NCBI RefSeq assembly: GCF_947179165.1
Contig: NC_077248.1
Span: 49,006,232-49,070,231 of the forward strand
Source: Solanum dulcamara
Lineage: Eukaryota; Streptophyta; Magnoliopsida; Solanales; Solanaceae
Length of the DNA stretch: 64,000 nucleotides
Direction of reading: 5' to 3'
This document shows, piece by piece, positions 1 through 12,483 of the stretch. Positions within the stretch are counted from its first letter, which is position 1. Each line of letters starts with the position of its first letter. Made by a program: the position numbers and the translations under genes. Below the pieces are notes generated by a model. It ran no database searches. It saw only the letters and a program-made list of their open reading frames with translations, and was not told where the DNA came from.

Positions 1-1044
1 ATGACCACATTTCACAGGCCATGATGCCCTCTATGAACCGTGAAAGTCTCTGTGGAGGAAGTCCTGAGACCTTTCCTGCAAACCCCAAAATCTTTTCCTA
101 AGTTATTTACCACAAGACACCACCACGGGCTGTGGTGAGCACCACAGATCATGATGGGTCCTCCGTGAAGCCCAGTCCGACCAGTTTTAAAATGGGTATT
201 TTGGTCTTTTTCCTATGTTTTATAAGCAAAGTGTGGTTGTTTTAGGAACTGAATTGACTCAATCTAAGGACCCTAAGATATTCCAATCCCTCATTCTCAC
301 ACTTAGACTCAAACACAAAATTCTCTCCTCTCAAGTGATCCCAAGGGCTTCATCTTCAAGGTCTAGGGTTTCATTCAATTTTCTTTGAGTGTCCATTATT
401 TCTAAGCTTGTATTAGGGTTTCATTTCCCAAGGTATGTGGGTCTCATTCATGAGTTCTTCCACCATGGAGACCAAGTATTTTCTAAACTTAGAAATTCAA
501 TTTCAAATGGTGAAATCTCATGGTTTTTTTATCATGATTCCAAATACATATATTATTGTCTAATTGAAGTATATTTACCTATATTGACTTATATTGACTC
601 TTAATTTTATGTAATGGTTGATGTACTAAAGGTACTATATAAAGGCATGAAAAGGAGTTTTAAAGTGTATTAGTGGGTTACTTTAAAGATGTTTTAAATT
701 GAAGCATTACATTACTCTCATGTTATCATGGATTTGAATGATTTGAAAGTTGATTGAATAAAACCCACATAGTTTCATTATGATATAATGAAGTTGAATT
801 GAAAGCTTTGACTCTAAATGAAAGTTTATTAAAGCAAATGTTTATGATCAAAGGGAGTCTTATGAAATGAAAGAATGATGAAATAATTATGAAATGATGG
901 ATTCTACTTGGGAAAGTCCAATTCTAACTTGTGTGAATCAAACGAAAGGTTTTAACAAGATATTCTTCCAAATGATGTTTTGATGATCTAAAGCTATGCA
1001 AATGATTATGTTCTTATGTTATATGAACTATTCACTAGGATTGA
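1..1044 (+). mobile_element. LTR of plus-strand gypsy element A, first part
   Basis: This is the upstream part of a long LTR that begins before the window. It has no credible reading frame. The stretch around 50-130 (GGAGGAAGTCCTGAGAC and the following CAC-rich part) matches the LTR at 47350-47450, which leads into a primer-binding site and gag. That gives the identity and the plus orientation. The LTR is interrupted at 1044 by element T1 and resumes at 11632. The last five bases, ATTGA at 1040-1044, are repeated at 11627-11631 and are the target-site duplication of T1. Confidence 0.6.
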
Positions 1045-4000
1045 TGTCACGACCCAACCTCGTAGGCCGCGACTAGGGTCCGACCTGGACCCTCCATATA
1101 CCTAACTATCAGTTATGGTCAAATTAAACTCTAAATAAAACAATATCATGTAACAGAGCCCCATTGGACAATAATATTTTCATAAACCTATAGCCCTTTT
1201 CATTTATATTGTAACATAAAAGGGCATGCAAGCCGACAAGGCTGCCATAACATAATAACATATACCATACATCATGTAGAACCAGCTGAATTAAACTAAA
1301 ATACACAACCCACATATATATATCTACAGATCTTTAACAATATCAATGATAACATATGGCGGGACAGGGCCCTTATCGTACCCCTAAATAACAAAAAAAT
1401 ACTATACATCAATGGCCAATGCCAAAAACTAGGCTCCGATATAATGGAGCCTCTTCCTGTTGATTTGAGCGGGATCCTAAGATGACAGACTCCCAAAACC
1501 TATACCTATACCTGTAGGCATGAAACGCAACCCCCTCAAAAAAAAGGGTCAGCACGATATATGTACTGAGTATGTAAACCATAACACAATACGACTAGAG
1601 GCATATCTGAAATAGTTAAGTAAGGGATAAAATATCAAATCAGAAACCTGTACCTGGAAAAGTAAAATCATGTATGCTCAAATTTTTAATATAGCTGGCC
1701 CTATCAGGGATCTGGTGAATCATAACTGTAGTACCATCACCTCCTTATTAAAACACATCATCACATCATCATATATATATACATACGTACCCGATCCTCT
1801 AGTGAGGGCGCGATGAACAATGTAGTGAAATTATGCACAATTACTATTCCTGGCCCTGGGGTCGATGGAAGAAGTGTTACAGTATGTACAAGTAGAGTAG
1901 TGAGAAACAAAACAAAGTTTAAATCATTAACGAAGACTCAATGAAATAGTCAAGTGAATCGTCCCTAGATATTATGGCAGAAAGTATCTGACGTATACCC
2001 TCTAAATGTAACTAAGGACTATGTAAAAGAGAGTTTTGCAAATCTTAAACCTATACCAGTATGAAATATCTTATAGTAGTCTGAGCGTTGGTTATCTCAG
2101 AGCCTTTATTTTTACGAAAAAGAGCTTAGTTGAATCAATTGTTATATAGTTATATAGAAGACTCGAGGAGTAGGAGTTTAACTACTTTAAAAGTCTTAAC
2201 ATCCGGAAGAGATTCAGAGTCCTAAAGTCATATTCAGAACCTAAGAGTGAAGTTTCCCCGAAGCTTTCATCATCCATAGCCTACATCTAAGACATGCTAA
2301 AAGAAAGAGAAAAGATAGGCTTTATATACATATGTCAAAAACATACCAAGAGAAGCTTCACATACCTCTTATGAGTTACTCTTTATCCCGTTCGCCTCGT
2401 CGTTCTTTGAACCTATTCAACATGAAAGTAATACGAATATCAACTACTCTTAACTTTACATCATCTTAGGTTGCACCCCCGTATTCATGGAACCTATTTC
2501 CTAGTTCGTCTCCTCAACTAGTTCTTTAATTAGGTAAGGCATTAACAAAAATTGGGCAGCACCTCCCCTATAATGTACCCTATATAAATTTCTAATTAGA
2601 TCCCTAAACACTATAGACAACTAAAAACAACAACCTATAGCATATGTTTAATAAATTCACACCAATAATACACAACGTAAGCTCCAAATGACTAGCTCAA
2701 AATTGTGATATCAAATAGGGTGTCTAGCCTTTATTTTATAACACCTTTAATTATACGAAACGAGGGATTGTTTGGATGAAACCAGAAGCACCCCTACCCC
2801 TTTTAGAACAAATTTAGGCCCTGCAAAAAAATACCACACCCCTGCAGTAGCACCTCACAAGCACAACCCTTTACTTCAACAACAATTCAACTATAATGAC
2901 TCCAACTTAGTTTATTTCGAGCATCAAACATCTCTATGATTTTTTCACATTTATAGCTACTTAAAAAACATATAATACACTTATTAACAATACCATAAAT
3001 CCAAATTAAGAGGATAAACCTTACCTTACCCGAAATTGGCCAAAACTGCCAAATTGCAACTCGGAAACTTTTCAAACTTGCTGAAATCGCGCGGAATGCT
3101 TGTTGTCTGTTTGGTGCTGCTCCAAGCCATGATTTTTCATTATTAACACCTTAATATAATGTTAAAACCCTTACAAAAACGTGGGATAATATAACCAAGC
3201 CATACCTTAACAAACGGCTTCCCAAACTTGCTATAAAATTAACTTTAGAAACCCCCTTAACGTGCTGAAGGTTGTGGACTATTTGTGCCACTTCTCCGCT
3301 GCTACAAATTGGAATTTCTTGCTATAACACATCATTATACAACTGTTATATACCTTAAATAATTAATTCACGGAACAAAAGTCGTACCTTACCTTTCTTG
3401 GCCTCAAACCCGTAGCCCCTCTAGCTTTGCCCTTTAAGTTTTTCCTTCAACTTTCTTTCAAGTTGCTAAGCGTATGGTTACATAAATGACTCCTTAGTCA
3501 TTATCATATACATGTATATACATATATACATATTCATGGGTTTGATGAACACCGTAGATAATTAATTCACGAAGGAAAACATTGGAAAACTTACCTTGAA
3601 CTCTTTCAAGCCATGGCTGCCTCCTTCTCTTCTGTCACATTTTTCCTCATCTTTGGATGTTGTTTTTGGATGAATAATGAGGTTAAGAGTCACTTAACAT
3701 GTATATATATGTTTCCTTAGGGGGTGACACATGTCATCCCCTAAGGGTGACACGTGTTCAGCCCCCATTGGGCCAACAGATACATGCTGCCAATAAGAGC
3801 ATGCCATGTGGCAGTGGGGTCCACCTCCCCCAAGCAGGTGGGTCACCCACTTTCTTGATGTGCTTCCACATGTCAATCCTCCATTGGCTGCCACATGTCA
3901 CCTTTTTCCCTTCCTCGTGGGTTCGTAATCTCGTCTTACTTTAAGAACCCGTGTAATCCATGCTCCGTAAACTTGGTACGTCTTTAAGTAACTTACGTGT

Positions 4001-4231
4001 ATAATACTTCTAACTTAGTAGCTTACGTAGGTAAATCAAGTCCTATGATTCATTTGCTGGCCTCCAACTCATTCCAGGTTCTCACGACTCTATTTCCATC
4101 CTTCCCTCTCACGGGGTATCACATCCTCCCTTCTTTAGAGTCGTTTGATAGTGGCATAGCTTATCCGGATCATATGATAATGTCTAAGAAACTTAAGAGA
4201 CATTCCGAGTTTAAAAGTGTGGGGTGTAATA
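1045..4231 (-). repeat. T1 3' LTR (left copy)
   Basis: This ~3.2 kb repeat aligns along its length with 8419-11626. The match is nearly identical over long central stretches (for example 1980-2350 against 9352-9725) and weaker near the U3 end. Its right edge, TGTAATA on the plus strand, directly abuts the minus-strand polypurine tract. No coding capacity is seen. The spread between conserved and diverged blocks suggests an old insertion or gene conversion between copies; this is inference. Confidence 0.88.
3702..3760 (-). promoter_or_regulatory. Candidate LTR core promoter of T1 with palindrome
   Basis: A TATATATAT run (3702-3710) has, on its upstream side for a minus-strand transcript, an imperfect 30-bp palindrome (3716-3745, halves starting CTTAGGGGGTGACAC) and then a CACGTG G-box core (about 3750-3757). 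The same layout recurs in the other LTR: TATA at 11073-11078 and palindrome at 11085-11114 with one mismatched pair. The order TATA, palindrome, G-box is seen; promoter function is inference. Confidence 0.35.
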
Positions 4232-4247
4232 TCCTTCCCCCTTTTAG
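4232..4247 (-). other. T1 polypurine tract
   Basis: The plus-strand sequence TCCTTCCCCCTTTTAG is a purine run (CTAAAAGGGGGAAGGA) on the minus strand. It directly abuts the left LTR, which is where the plus-strand primer tract of an LTR retrotransposon belongs. Confidence 0.8.
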
Positions 4248-4269
4248 AACATTCGTCCCTGAATGTTAA

Positions 4270-5215
4270 ATAAAACTTCCCTTAAGACTTTATACTATTT
4301 GTAGGGAGATTCTTTGCTATTGCCATGACACATATTTCCATCCAAGTACTTAGTATACGAGTTTCAGTAGTTGGGGTTACCTGTAGACATTAGGAATGGG
4401 TACGAATACTTGTATTTTATGTCTTCTTTAATTTCTCAGGTCATCCCTTTTTCTTATTTTGGTTTTGCCCCAGTATGTTGACGGCAGGCACGTCTTTAGT
4501 CTACAATATTCCAGTTTGACGATCTAAGATGGCGATAGGTTGTTCCTCACAGGACTCCATTTCTTGGACATCATCTATGGAGCATAACCCGAGTGGCTCA
4601 TCAGTACCCTTGCGAAGTGTCCCTATCTGATAGATTGGGCGTATATAGTTTCCAAATACGGTGGTAAGCTCAACTTACCGGCAATTTTGTCCACCCTATG
4701 AACAACTTGATAGGGTCTAACATATTTTGGGTTAAGTTTCCTTATCTTGATGACCCTGTTATGAATATCCAATCATCAATTTGAACTCTGAGTGTCGATG
4801 TCGATTATCTATATGTCATTTCTGCCAACTCTGGGCCTTTGGTCAATAGCTTGCTTAATCATGTTTGGCTTACCAGCTTAGTCTTTCTAACATCGACCCC
4901 ACTAATAAGGGACTTACACATCTTGCCCCACCAGTCTTGTACGGGGTCATTGGGATATTCGAGTGGTAGCCATCATGGTGGGCAACTCGATAAGTAATGA
5001 ATAATCATCCCAGCTACCTTCGAGGTTAACAACACCATCTCATGACATATCTTCTAGAGTTTAAGTGGTACGCTTTATCTTGGTCATCAAGTTCGAGGGT
5101 CAAGTAGTGTAGGAAGACTTATCTGTCTTCCCAGTTTCTTCGCAGACTGATCCTCGGTAGTTAACTGTAACTTAGGCTCCTTCATCTGGGATAATAGCTA
5201 TGGGGAATCTGTAAG
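4270..5215 (-). pseudogene. T1 integrase C-terminal and chromodomain-like remnant
   Basis: Reading the minus strand with frame changes recovers a series typical of gypsy integrase ends. These are a core-domain tail like LEGSWDD (about 5000-5030), a FxxLY/RRCRSP-like block near 4920, a GPY/F-like part (about 4690-4760), an ILDRQTG-like motif near 4510, and an EDIKYKYSYPF tail near 4400 resembling the chromodomain end of plant chromoviruses. Stops and frameshifts are frequent, so no product is expected. It lies just upstream of the polypurine tract, as the 3' end of pol should. Confidence 0.65.
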
Positions 5216-5692
5216 GTCCTACTGCTTTTTTACTCTATAATTTTACATATTCTCGGCTCAGTAGGTAGCCTTTGAAGGAGCATGGGCTAATATCGTTAAT
5301 CCCTAGGAAACATTCCCTCCAGAGTCATCTGGCGCTAGAGTATGAAGTGAGTCTTGTAGCCTTGGTCATATTGTGGAATTTTCAACCTCGGGTATTACTT
5401 CCTGTCATCCATAAATTACATCAGCTGGTACCCTTACCTTTTGGGTTTTGCTTTTTCGCCCTCAGAGTTGGCTGCTAAGTGGTGTCGAAATTCTCTCGCC
5501 CACTGGCCGTATAGCCATTCTGTGGTTTGCCTCTCATTAACTGGTACTATGCTGAAGAACTATGGCATTCAAGTGTGTCCTTAGTTAGCAATTAACTAAT
5601 CCTTCTTGTATTGCTTAAGTCCTTTTTACAATACCCTTAACATAACGAAATTCTCATGCCGTTTCTCCGCCGCTAGTTTAGATTCTTCCATC
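5216..5692 (-). other. T1 internal region, decayed pol suspected
   Basis: This lies where the integrase core would be expected on the minus strand, but no motif is clear enough to name. No convincing gene is seen on either strand. Confidence 0.3.
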
Positions 5693-5812
5693 TTGTGCGA
5701 CCACATCCTCACTGTCACACTAAATTCCACCAGAATTTAGAAGTTAAGTGTGCTTGGGTGAGAGAAATACTGGGATGGGTGACCTCTTTGGGAAGTCCTT
5801 ATGTCGCGCTTC
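5693..5812 (+). pseudogene. 5S rRNA-like sequence inside T1
   Basis: About 120 bases align over the full length with plant 5S rRNA. The best-kept parts are the RNA polymerase III internal control region: a box A-like AAGTTAAGTGTGCTTGGG (5741-5758), an intermediate element GGGATGGGTGACC (5772-5784) and a box C-like GGGAAGTCCT (5790-5799). The 5' third is more diverged but keeps TGCGA, CACT and CAGAA blocks. It runs opposite to T1. No tandem copies or normal 5S spacer are seen, so it is not an rDNA array. It could be a solo LTR of a Cassandra-type 5S-bearing TRIM, a 5S-derived SINE head, or a captured pseudogene. No second LTR copy or SINE tail is visible. Confidence 0.75.
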
Positions 5813-8402
5813 ATGGTAATCCTTGCAATAATATGTGGGGCACTCAACTTAGCCCAAAATGTATCTTAGCGTCGTGTCACTTGTATTTTAGTGTTGCCTT
5901 GCCCTTTCCTCTGTTATCTTGCAACTGTTATAGGGGTAGATCTTTAGTTCCACTACGGCCATGTCCCCTTTTTGGCCATTTTGGTTTAACTCCTCCTATT
6001 GTATTCACCCTTTTTTGTACGCACCCATTCATTAGGGTTGGTTACTGAGTAGCGCTAAAGTTCGTTCATGTAGTGACCTTTAGAGCCACCTTGAGTTCTG
6101 TCTATCATTAGCTGGCATAGTTTTAAGGAATTTGACATATAATCTTGCCAATCCTATAGTAAACAGCTAGTCCTGTCCGTCTTATTTAAACTATTTCATA
6201 ATTGTTTTTCCTTACCTCTTCTTGTAACCTTCTTGACATATTCTTGTGTCATTCATTACATTTACGAGAATATGAGAGAGTGCAAGAAATACCTTGTCAC
6301 ACTTCTTTCTATTTCCTTATTTACTCCTTGCTCATCCTATCTCCTACCATATGAGTCTTGCTATTTCTTTTCCTTGGTTATTTATCTATCGCAATATCAT
6401 TTGCGACCAACTCTACAGCCAATATTTGGCTTTTGATCTAGCATGCTGTCATTATCTTTTGTAGTGTCCCTTGAGTTATTCGATATCCTTTCATTTCTAT
6501 ATTCTTTTGCTTTTATACGTACCCACCTTCTAGTGTTATATTATTGAGGGTCCCGTCATAACTTCTTAACGCTATCTTACATACCATTCTGACTTCTATC
6601 CAATTACTGGTGGATTCCATATCTTTCTAACTTGGTTCAGCAAGGGATCTTATTATAGTTTAAACATCCGTCTTAAGCATGTTACCCTATCAGTTGCCTT
6701 CATCTTACCCTTGCAGTTCTCTCACTTGCTTCCCCCCTTTAGAGGGTACTTATACTTTTACCTGTTTATACCTTGCTCTATCTCTCTAGGTCCAGTCTCA
6801 AATTTGTCCAATCTCTTTCCCCAGTCTATTTAGTATTGTATCATGCCCCCATCTTTCTACATATTTTATAATCTGATTATCCACGTACGGAACCTTGACG
6901 AACTCATAAAGCGGTGAGAACTTTTCCATACATAGTACGATACCTTATTTATTAATCTGTACTTGAGTAATGGGACCCATGGAATAAATCGTCCAAGGCC
7001 ACATTTCACTTATATTTATAAAAAGTTAATATACACTTGTAGCCACTCTAATTTTTCTTTTAACTAGGCAACAACCTATACCCTTTGTTTTTTAGGGCGA
7101 ATGGAAGTTGTGCCATTTGTTCCTTAAGTTTGTCATCTTTTTCTCTTAAGGGTTCCATTATTTTTGGGGCGACATTGTGTACGGGCATTATTCCTTTATA
7201 CCTTATAGCCCTTACCCTTACTGTGTACCAACCACAGGCTTTTAACTTAGTCAATATATACCACGTACACCTTACTAGTGGTCCTAATTTATCCCTATAT
7301 AATTGTATCACCCCGTTCAATTCATACTTACATATCCCCCTTTTTGTTCGTACTAACATTCAATTCCTAACATCTCTTTGTGGTGCTTCTGTTCGAAGCT
7401 ATTTCCCCAATTAGTCGGTGGAGGACTATAAACTATTATCATAAACCATTTTTCAACCATTGTTGGAAGAAACTAGAATCTCTTAAACATCACAATACTT
7501 CTTTTACTACTCGACCTACCTGGTCTCCTTCTGAGTTTATCCTCGAGTTATGAACAACTTATCTAATTTACAATTAGGAGTTGGGGGCTTGGTACTTTCA
7601 AAATGAGTGAAGCTCAATTACTGGACATCTTACCTTTCAACCTGAGCTTCTCTTTTTTTCTATAGCATAATTACGGCTGGAGATACTGTGGTCTGAACTA
7701 AACTGCTCAGACAGACTTTTGTTCTCCGTAATAAACTTCCCCGGTATACCTTATTGACGACATGAAGAGTACCTCTTACAGCTTTAATTTAGCATAATAT
7801 GGGTACTCGGTATAAATTTCCAAGACATTTTATAAAACTATGTTTTATTCCCTTTTTCTTATTCTGGGAAAAGTTTGGCAGAGTTTCCTCTACACTTCTT
7901 ACTATCCCACAACCTGCACGCAGAAAATACCAACAATGCCTTATAGGGCCACAGACTTTCAATACCATCTCATATCGTAGCCACACAGGGCTTTCAACAA
8001 TAACAATAGTATGAAAGTAATGGACTTACCTCGTATGTCCAACTTCAAATTGCATCTGTTGCACTTTCTGTCTGCTTTCCTCTCAGGTTTCAACTTTATA
8101 TTTTAATTACATGTCAATACCTTACCCAACGGATATCTTTCAGGCCTTTACTTTATTTACCAGCGTGCTTCATAACATCCCATGTCGTCAATTACTTCTT
8201 TTTGTTGGTGTTGTCCTTCTGTTAAGATCCAAGGTTAGTATAAGGAATTATCCTATAACTCGGATCTATAGCACGATCTCAGATGTAAAAGAAAGGTAAT
8301 ATCCTACATGTCCTGTAGCCTCATGTTTATAGATGTGGCGCGCAACACATCGATACACAAGATTCTACTAGACACAATCTGCAGACAATCCAAGGACAAA
8401 CT
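5813..8402. other. T1 internal region without recognisable genes
   Basis: This is AT- and pyrimidine-rich sequence between the 5S-like insert and the 5' leader. The longest minus-strand frame (7060-7359) has a charged segment resembling a coiled coil but no gag motif I can recognise. No zinc knuckle, protease or RT box was found on either strand. The last ~80 bases (8334-8402) resemble the leader of element C at 43266-43337, both opening TGTGGCGCGC on the plus strand. Confidence 0.5.
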
Positions 8403-8414
8403 ACTCTGATACCA
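8403..8414 (-). other. T1 primer-binding site (initiator tRNA-Met type)
   Basis: The plus strand reads ACTCTGATACCA, the reverse complement of TGGTATCAGAGT. This differs by one base from the plant initiator-tRNA-Met site TGGTATCAGAGC. It lies four bases inside the right LTR, as expected for priming of minus-strand synthesis, and fixes the element orientation. Confidence 0.85.
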
Positions 8415-8418
8415 CTTC

Positions 8419-10867
8419 TATCACGACCCAACCACATAGGCCGCAATTGGGGTCCGACCTGGACCCTCTGTATACCTAATTATCAGTTGTGGTCAAATTG
8501 AACTGTAAATAAAACAATATCATGTAATAGAGCCCTATTAGGCGATAACATTTTCATAAACCTGTAGCCCTTTTTATTTATATCGTAACATGAAAGGGCA
8601 TGCAAGACGACAAGGCTGTCATAACATAATAACATATACCATACATCATGTAGAACAAGCTGAATCAAACTGATATACACAACCCATATATACATGTCTG
8701 TGGACCTCTAACAATATCAATGATAACATATGGCAGGACAGAGCCCCCGTCATACCCCTGAATAACAAAACAATACTATAAATCAACGACCAATGCCAAA
8801 AACTAGGCTCCGATACAATGGAGCCTCTTCCAGCTGAGCTGAGTGGGTTACTAAGATGACGGACTCCTAAAACCTATACCTAACCCTGCGGGCATGAAAT
8901 GTAGCCCCCCAAGAAAATGGGGGTCAGTACGATATATGTACTGAGTATGTAAAACATAACACAATAAGACTAGAGGCATATCTGAAATAGAGAAGTAGGG
9001 GATAAAATATCAAATCAGAAACCTGTACCTGGAAAAGTAAAATCATGCATTCTCAAATTTTTAATATAGCCGGCCCTATCAGGGATCTGGTGAATCATAA
9101 CTGTAGTACCATCACCTCCTTATTATAACACATCATCACATCATCATATATATACATATGTACCCGATCTTCTAGTGAGGGCGCGATGAACAATGTAGTA
9201 AAATTATGCACGATTACTATTCCCGTCCCCGGGGTCGATGAAAGAAGTGTTACAGTATGTACGAGTAGAGTAGTGAGAAACAAAACAAAGTTTAAATCAT
9301 TAACAGAGACTCAATGAAATAGTCAAGTGAATCGTCCCTAGATATTAGGGCAGAAAGTATCTGACGTATACCCTCTAAATGTAACTAAGGACTATGTAAA
9401 AGAGAGTTTTGCAAATCTTAAACCTATACCAGTATGAAATATCTTATAGTAGTCTGAGCGTTGGTTATCTCAGAGCCTTTATTTTTACGAAAAAGAGCTT
9501 AGTTGAATCAATTGTTATATAGTTATATAGAAGACTCGAGGAGTAGGAGTTTAACTACTTTAAAAGTCTTTAACATCCGGAAGAGATTCAGAGTTCTAAA
9601 GTCATATTCAGAACCTAAGAGTGAAGTTTCCCCGAAGCTTTCATCATCCATAGCCTACATCTAAGACATGCCAAAAGAAAGAGAAAAGATAGGCTTTATA
9701 TACATATGTCAAAAACATACCAAGAGAAGCTTCACATACCTCTTATGAGTTACTCTTTATCCCGTTCGCCTCGTCGTTCTTTGAACCTATTCAACATGAA
9801 GGTAATAAGAATATCAACCACTCTTAAATTTCCATCATCTTAGGTTGCACCCTAGTATTCATGGAACGTATTTCCTTGTTCGTCTCCTCAACTAGTTCTT
9901 TATTTAGGTAAAGCATTAACGAAAATTGGGCAGCACCTCCCCTATAATGTGCCCTATCTAAATTTCCAATTATATACCTAAACACTACAGCCAACCAAAA
10001 AAAACAACCTGCAACATATGTTTAAGCAATTCACACCAACAATACACAACATAAGCTCCAAATGACTCGCTCAAAATTGTGATATCAAATAGGGTGTCTA
10101 GCCTTTATTTTGTAACACCTTTAATTATACAAAATGAGGGGTTGTTTGAATGAATAAATAAGAACCCCTACCCCTTTTAGAACAAATTTAGGCCCTGCAA
10201 CAAAATACCACACCCCTGCAGTAGCACCTCACAAGCACAACCCTTTACTTCAATGACAATCCAACTATAACGACTCCAACTTAGTTTATTTCGAACGTCA
10301 AGCATCTATATGATGTTTTAACATTTCCAAATACTTAAACAACATATAATACACTTCTTAAAAATACCATAAACTCCAAATTAAGAGGAGAAACCTTACC
10401 TTACCCGAAATTGGCCAAAACTGCCAAATTGCAACTCAAAAACTTTTCAAACTTGCTAAAATCGCGCAGACTACTTGTTATCTGTTTGATGCTGATCCAA
10501 GCCATGATTTTTCATTATTAACACCTTCATATAATGTAAAAACCCTTATCAAAACGTGGGAGAATAGAACCAATCCATACCTTAACAAACGGCTTCCCAA
10601 ACTTGCTGAAAATTAACTTTGGAAACTCCCTTAACGTGCTGAAAGTTGCGGACTGTTTATGCCACTTCTCCTCTGATCCAAATTGGAATTTCTTGCTATA
10701 AAACATCATTATACAACTATTCTATACCTTATTATACAACTGTTGCGGACCTTACCTTTCTTGGCCTCAAACCCGTAGCCCTTCTAGCTTGGCCCTTTAA
10801 ATTTTTCTTTCAACTTTCTTTCAAGTTGCTAAGTGTAAGGTTAAAGAAATGACTCCTTAGTCGTCAT

Positions 10868-10899
<32 letters not shown>

Positions 10900-11626
10900 C
10901 ATCTCCATTTTCTTGAGGAACATCTTAGATATTTAATTCACAGAGGAAAACGTTGGAAAACTTACCTTGAACTCTTTCAAGCCATGGCTGCCTCCTTTTC
11001 TTCTCTCACATTTTCCCTCTTCTTTGGCTGTTGTTTTTGTATTAATAATGAGGTTAAGAGTCACTTAAAATGTATATATGTTTCCTTAGGGGGTGACATA
11101 TGTCATCCCCTAAGGGTGACATGTGTTCAGCCCCATTAGGCCAACACATACATGCTGCTATTAAGGGGCTGCCACATGGCAGTGGGGTCCACCTCCCCTA
11201 AGCAAGTGGGTCACCTAATTGACTCCAAGCAGGTGAGTCACCTACTTGCTTGAGGTGCTTCCATGTGTCACTCCTCCATTGGCTGCCATGTGTCGCCTTT
11301 TTCCCTTCCTCGTAGGTTTGTAACCTCGTCTTACTTTAAGAACTCGTGTAATCCATGATACGTAAACTTGGTACATCTTTAAGTAACTTACCCTTATAAT
11401 ACTTCTAACTTAGTAGCTTACGTAGGTAAATCAAGTCCTATAATTCATTTGTTGTCCTCCAACTCATTCCGGGTTCTCACGACTCTATTTCTAACCTTCT
11501 CTCTCACGGGGTATCACATCCTCCCTTTCTTAGAGTCGTTTGATAGTGGCATAGCTTATCCGTCTCACATGATAATGTCTAAGGAACATAAGAGACATTT
11601 CGAGTTTAAAAGTGTGGGGTATAACA
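8419..11626 (-). repeat. T1 5' LTR (right copy)
   Basis: Partner of the repeat at 1045-4231. In element orientation it starts TGTTATACCCC at 11626 and ends GGGTCGTGATA at 8419, where the final CA has decayed to TA. It is followed leftward by the primer-binding site. It differs from the left copy by small indels, including an AT-dinucleotide tract at 10875-10899. Confidence 0.88.
10875..10899. repeat. (AT)n microsatellite in T1 right LTR
   Basis: A run of alternating A and T is longer here than the matching place in the left LTR (near 3510-3530), so it expanded after the LTRs became separate copies. Confidence 0.9.
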
Positions 11627-11631
11627 ATTGA

Positions 11632-12483
11632 CTTAACACCGAATAGGGCATTGTGGTAGAATTCCATAAGGGAATCCTAGTAGAAACCTAATATCTCATT
11701 AAATATGTGCCAACATAGGAACTCTTATAGGCTTAGGCTAGTGGAAACACAAATAGACCTAAATATTAAAGAAATAAATAAAGTTTACAGAGCTCTATCT
11801 GGCAAGTGGTCTCCACGTTCCAACGTAGCGGGTTATGTTGGATTCCAATAATATCTTGCATGGTCGTAAATGTTGGTTACTATTATTTTCCAACAAAAGA
11901 ATGTTTCAAATGGTCATTAATTGATTATTCATGCATGCACTCACTTATGTACTTTTATTATAAATGTCTTAGTGCTTTTAATTCTAATACATGTTCATAG
12001 ACTTCATATATTCAAAGTACTAACGCATACTTTGTTTCCTACATGATATTACCATGTAGGGACCGAAGTTGTTCTATACTCACCTCTGTGTGGCTAGTTG
12101 GTTCATTGAAGGCTATATAAGTGGAAAGTTCCCATGTTTTGGGAACGACATCCTATTTTCTTTTTCTAGCTTATGTTATGTATAGACTATTGGTTACCGT
12201 TTGGTACTTTGATACTTATCTTGAGGGTGAGATACAAAAATGTCTTATCCCCCACTAAGTCTAAAGATGTATAGGTATTGTTGTACAAATAGACAATTTT
12301 TGATGTTGTTAATGACTCCTATTCTATATTATTTCCCTTAGTCCCATTATCCTTTTTATTTATGCATGTTATTGAATGTCATTACCTATGAAAATCTAAA
12401 TGAATGCTAACATGCTTGGCTGAGCTACCTACGGGTGTCTCATTCGCCGTATCACGTCTAGAACCTAGGCTTGGATCATGACA
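11632..12483 (+). mobile_element. LTR of element A, second part
   Basis: Continuation of the LTR interrupted by T1. It matches the A-like LTR at about 48370-49364, including the passage around the ATGTAGGGACCGA motif and the closing CATGACA. The LTR ends at 12483. The normal primer-binding site and gag start do not follow: sequence passes straight into mid-gag, so a junction deletion removed the leader and the N-terminal half of gag. Confidence 0.7.

Larger units (their letters stand above)
1045..11626 (-). mobile_element. T1: complete nested LTR retrotransposon (Ty3/gypsy remnant)
   Basis: This 10.6 kb element is inserted in the LTR of element A. Evidence seen directly: two long direct repeats (1045-4231 and 8419-11626), TG...CA-like ends with decay (TGTCACGACCC and TATCACGACCC on the plus strand at the left of each repeat), a reverse-complement primer-binding site beside the right repeat, a pyrimidine-rich stretch (minus-strand polypurine tract) beside the left repeat, and ATTGA on both outer sides. 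The signal order shows the element reads right to left. The 4.2 kb internal region is too short for a full gag-pol, and only integrase-end remains are recognisable, so it is defective. Confidence 0.9.

Noticed and set aside
5693..5812. Functional 5S rRNA gene
   Set aside because: Too many substitutions in the 5' third and near box C, no T-rich terminator directly after it, and only a single copy.
5695..6048. 117-codon plus-strand frame as a protein gene
   Set aside because: It overlaps the 5S rRNA-like sequence and has no recognisable domain; the frame is chance.
7060..7359. 99-codon minus-strand frame as a real gene
   Set aside because: No family resemblance, unknown start context, inside a decayed retroelement, and a similar-size frame overlaps on the other strand.
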